A stretch of 64,000 bases of DNA from Stratiolaelaps scimitus (lineage: Eukaryota > Arthropoda > Arachnida > Mesostigmata > Laelapidae): assembly GCA_019614645.1 (NCBI GenBank), contig JABWDB010000001.1:7686001-7750000 (forward strand). The letters run 5' to 3'. The notes beneath the pieces were generated by a model. That model searched no databases, was not told where the DNA came from, and saw only the letters and a list, made by a program, of their open reading frames with translations. The translations under genes were made by a program, and so were the position numbers. Below, piece after piece: positions 61,170-64,000 of the stretch (position 1 is its first letter; each line of letters opens with the position of its first letter).

Positions 61170-64000
61170 GAAACCGCATTGCAGTTTGCTACAGTCCACC
61201 AGACGGAACCGACGTGGGCTTCATGCTTCGAACTCCACTGCTTCCCCTGCAGAAGTAAGGCGCCCCTGCGGCTCTACCTCATGGGCCTTTTGTTCTTCGC
61301 ATAGACCGTCTCTGGGGAGACGGTTAGAACTAGGCTAGCTATTTTAGCCTCGTCATGCGCACGCCCCGCTCTGTGTGGTTTACTTAGTAGAGCGGTTGCC
61401 AGAATCGACATGCTCTCGGGGTCGCAGATGCTGAAAGCCTGGAACACACATATCTGGATAACAGAAATAAGCGAATATTTGCACAACCTTGCATATCCAG
61501 ATACTTCGAACAGTGCGGGGTTGATGTCAAATTATGTATACATGAGAAAAAAACAAGACTCTTGTCAGACCCGATAATAATTGTACTGAACATATTTTTT
61601 TCTAGATAATTGTCAACGGTCGTTGAAGAAAAACACTACTACCGAGGAGGGTCCACTGTTTCGCATGAGTCAAGCTTTCTGATTTTTCAAATATAACACG
61701 CTGGTACCGATCTTTGCCGAACTGTACACGGGCCCGATGAGGAATGCAAATGACATAGATAAATTTACAAATTTAACGTAGGAGAAAGCAAACGAGGATT
61801 CCTTCTGTGGATTCGAAGGAAGGCCAGTGGAAGAGAGGTTCGTCTCTAGACTCGCCCGTTTTTGTCGGTCCTGCTTCGCAAGTTGCAGCGGCTGTAGCTG
61901 AGGCTGTAGTACAATAATCCAGGGCAGACGGACGGAAATGACCACAGAATGCGTCTTCCCTTCGTTACATTTCGTGTTCGTCCTTCGTCAGCCCCGTACC
62001 GATTGCCTTCATGCGTTCATGACAGCGTCTCGGCACAAGGCGGCAGCTAGCTTACGGGCAGCAAGATTTTGTGACGTTCGATAGAGAACTTCGCGATGGG
62101 TCAAGTCAAAGGGAGGTCGGCACAGGGGAATAGCGCATGGGAGGGATAGGCCCCAGTGCCGAGGCGGGCTGTTGGGAGGCATGCAGATATTTTAAATCGG
62201 CCTAGCATCTGGCGCTCCCACTTTTGATATTGGCCATCGGGACGGGACACAAGGCGCCTTTTGGTGAGGAAGGCAGCCTCAGCCCGGTCGGCCCAGGCGG
62301 GAGCCGCACCGCAGGCGCGGCACATGGAGTGAGAGTCTGGAAGGCGGGTCACAAGGGTACGCTATGGACATGGATATGGCGCGGCGGGGGTGGTGGCGGT
62401 AGCGGCAGGCTCTTCTCATAGCCGAAAAGTTTGCCGGCTGCAGCGGGTGTCGAGCTGCGTGCTGGCGCACCGTCGTGTTTGGGAAACGGTACGGGAAACG
62501 GCTCGACGGAGGCACAGCGACTTGGAGCCTGAGGCCTGAACCCACTGCCCGAACGGCGAATGGGCCATTCTATGCAATGGATGTCCAATAAATGCGCGTT
62601 TTGACAAACTGCTTCAACCGAAGGACACCACCCCTTCAACCATAAGCCCCCATTCCTTGCTACCCCAAGTGTCCCTTTTTCTCGCGCCCGTACTCCGCCC
62701 ATCGTCCTCCCAGTATCCCCCGTTCTTTCTCAGACGGTATCAGGCGACTTAAGCCGATGGCCACAGGACGAGCTCTCTCAGCTTGTCGACGCACGACGAG
62801 TCCAACTTTGAAGTATAGCGGTGCAAATATACCACTGACTATGCTGAACAGAGGTTGGTACAATGGAAGACCTGCTGCTGCTGTGTTCTCAATAGTCTGC
62901 TTTAGTCGACGAAACGCAAAAAGACCTAGAGAGAGAGAGAAACTCGTATCTTGCCGACTGCACTGTATTATTGCACTTGAGGAAACTCAAAACGTTTATA
63001 TGGTCGTTAGCCACAAAATAGGCACGAGTAAATATTTCAGGCGGCAAACCGTCGAATATTTATGGCTCGGACGATAACGACAAGCAACGGTTGTCTGCCT
63101 TCAAATCTTAGATATTGTGAGACTGAAGATAGTCTGAGACAGTTTCTGGTCATTCCGTCAGTGATCTCAGCTGTCAAGATATTTCTTACAATATTTGGGT
63201 ACCATGTTGGCAACGATGGCCGGTTCTGTCAACCCTGTCGTATTCCGCATTTGTGCTCTGCCCTCAAAATACATTCTAGCTTTCGAAATCGCCGACCTTC
63301 TGTAAGGCCATGTGATTCTTTGGAAAATGTCTACTGGTGATAGAGATTCAATCTACAATAGCAGATTTATTCCCTTTGGCTATTCTTATTCATTTTGCCG
63401 GTTCGATGTTCGTTCTTTCCTCCGTCATGTCAATCGCCGCACGTTTTTCCAACAGTAGAGTTTCGGGGCACTGTCGCCTCGACGCAATGCTATGACGTCT
63501 CGTGGTCTTCTATGTTTGCAAAAGCGAGGAAGAAAGCGAGCGCGGGCTGAGAAACGGCAGCGGAGATCAGAAGTGGAGTTCTTGATGAGGGGCGTGACGG
63601 AGGCGTTCCCCAATAGCACATCCCGACTCACTCCCTGGGACGTATCCGCATCTCCGTAGACCTCATCCCTGACTGAACACTGTTCGATCGCAAGAATCAA
63701 GGCCCCCCGACAACAAGAAAGTGAATTCAACCATAAACCATATTATCTCTCGTCGGTGTAACCTTTACTATTGTTGTATGCGGTTTCCATTCTGACCCAG
63801 TGTTTCCCTCATATTAGATTGATATCATACGAAACCGCAATCACATTCACGAAGCAGGTTCTACCCCTTGGACCCCACGTGTCAACCTCTTCGATACCTT
63901 TGGGTATCATTGAAGCCTCAAAAAGAGAAGTAACTGAACGTTTTCCTCGGTTATAGCTGTCTTGGTGAGAATCAAGTTGTACAATTGTTTAAAGAATTGC
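61170..64000. other. Mixed-composition stretch, nothing assigned
   Basis: There are frames of at most about 117 codons on both strands, with no domain, RNA gene or element I can recognise. The GC-rich part at 62.3-62.7 kb holds a short (GGC/GGT)n. Confidence 0.55.

Overview
This window reads as non-coding DNA from an animal nuclear genome, most likely an arthropod. A mite or other chelicerate is a guess I cannot prove from sequence alone. The evidence is a GT-AG spliced gene, dense microsatellites ((TA)n, (CT/GA)n, (CAG)n, (GCC)n), and decayed copies of three eukaryotic transposon classes: mariner, Copia LTR, and non-LTR LINE. There are no bacterial-style operons, no rRNA, no convincing tRNA gene, and no CRISPR array. 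Nearly all open frames are short, overlap in several frames and on both strands, and match no family I recognise. Most are chance frames in GC-rich repeat-laden DNA.

Layout. Positions 1-11.5 kb are mixed intergenic or intronic DNA with CAG, GCC, TA and CT repeats. About 12.2-12.8 kb holds a dead mariner transposase on the minus strand. About 15.2-29.05 kb is mostly a GC-rich block with many CAG/GGC runs and GA tracts, and it contains a textbook-looking recursive (ratchet) splice site at 28585/28586. From 29.06 to 41.45 kb the DNA is AT-rich and is a transposon graveyard: a LINE relic with a duplicated segment (31.86-33.11 kb, minus), a heavily deleted Ty1/Copia element (36.4-38.67 kb, minus), a second LINE reverse-transcriptase relic (39.46-40.04 kb, plus), and an inverted repeat around a Pol III B-box-like motif (40.76-40.91 kb). 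At 41.69-42.36 kb there is a strand-asymmetric pyrimidine tract ending in a long (CT)n array.

The one gene I can support is on the plus strand at 43868-44834. It has two coding exons, a 391-bp GT-AG intron, and an in-frame stop just upstream of the ATG. It encodes a 191-residue protein with one predicted membrane segment, and its function is unknown. The CT-rich tract lies 1.5 kb upstream of it. From 44.8 to 48 kb the DNA is AT-rich and contains a long imperfect hairpin (47405-47671). From 48.0 to 52.7 kb and 55.1 to 60.8 kb there are two more GC-rich CAG/GCC blocks without convincing genes. At 61007-61166 there is a 160-bp nearly perfect palindrome built around (TA)n. The rest, to 64 kb, shows nothing I can assign.

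The most unusual signals are structural: the four self-complementary hairpins, the recursive splice site, and the orphan small membrane protein gene. If the recursive site is real, much of this window may be the inside of one or more very long introns. That is inference.
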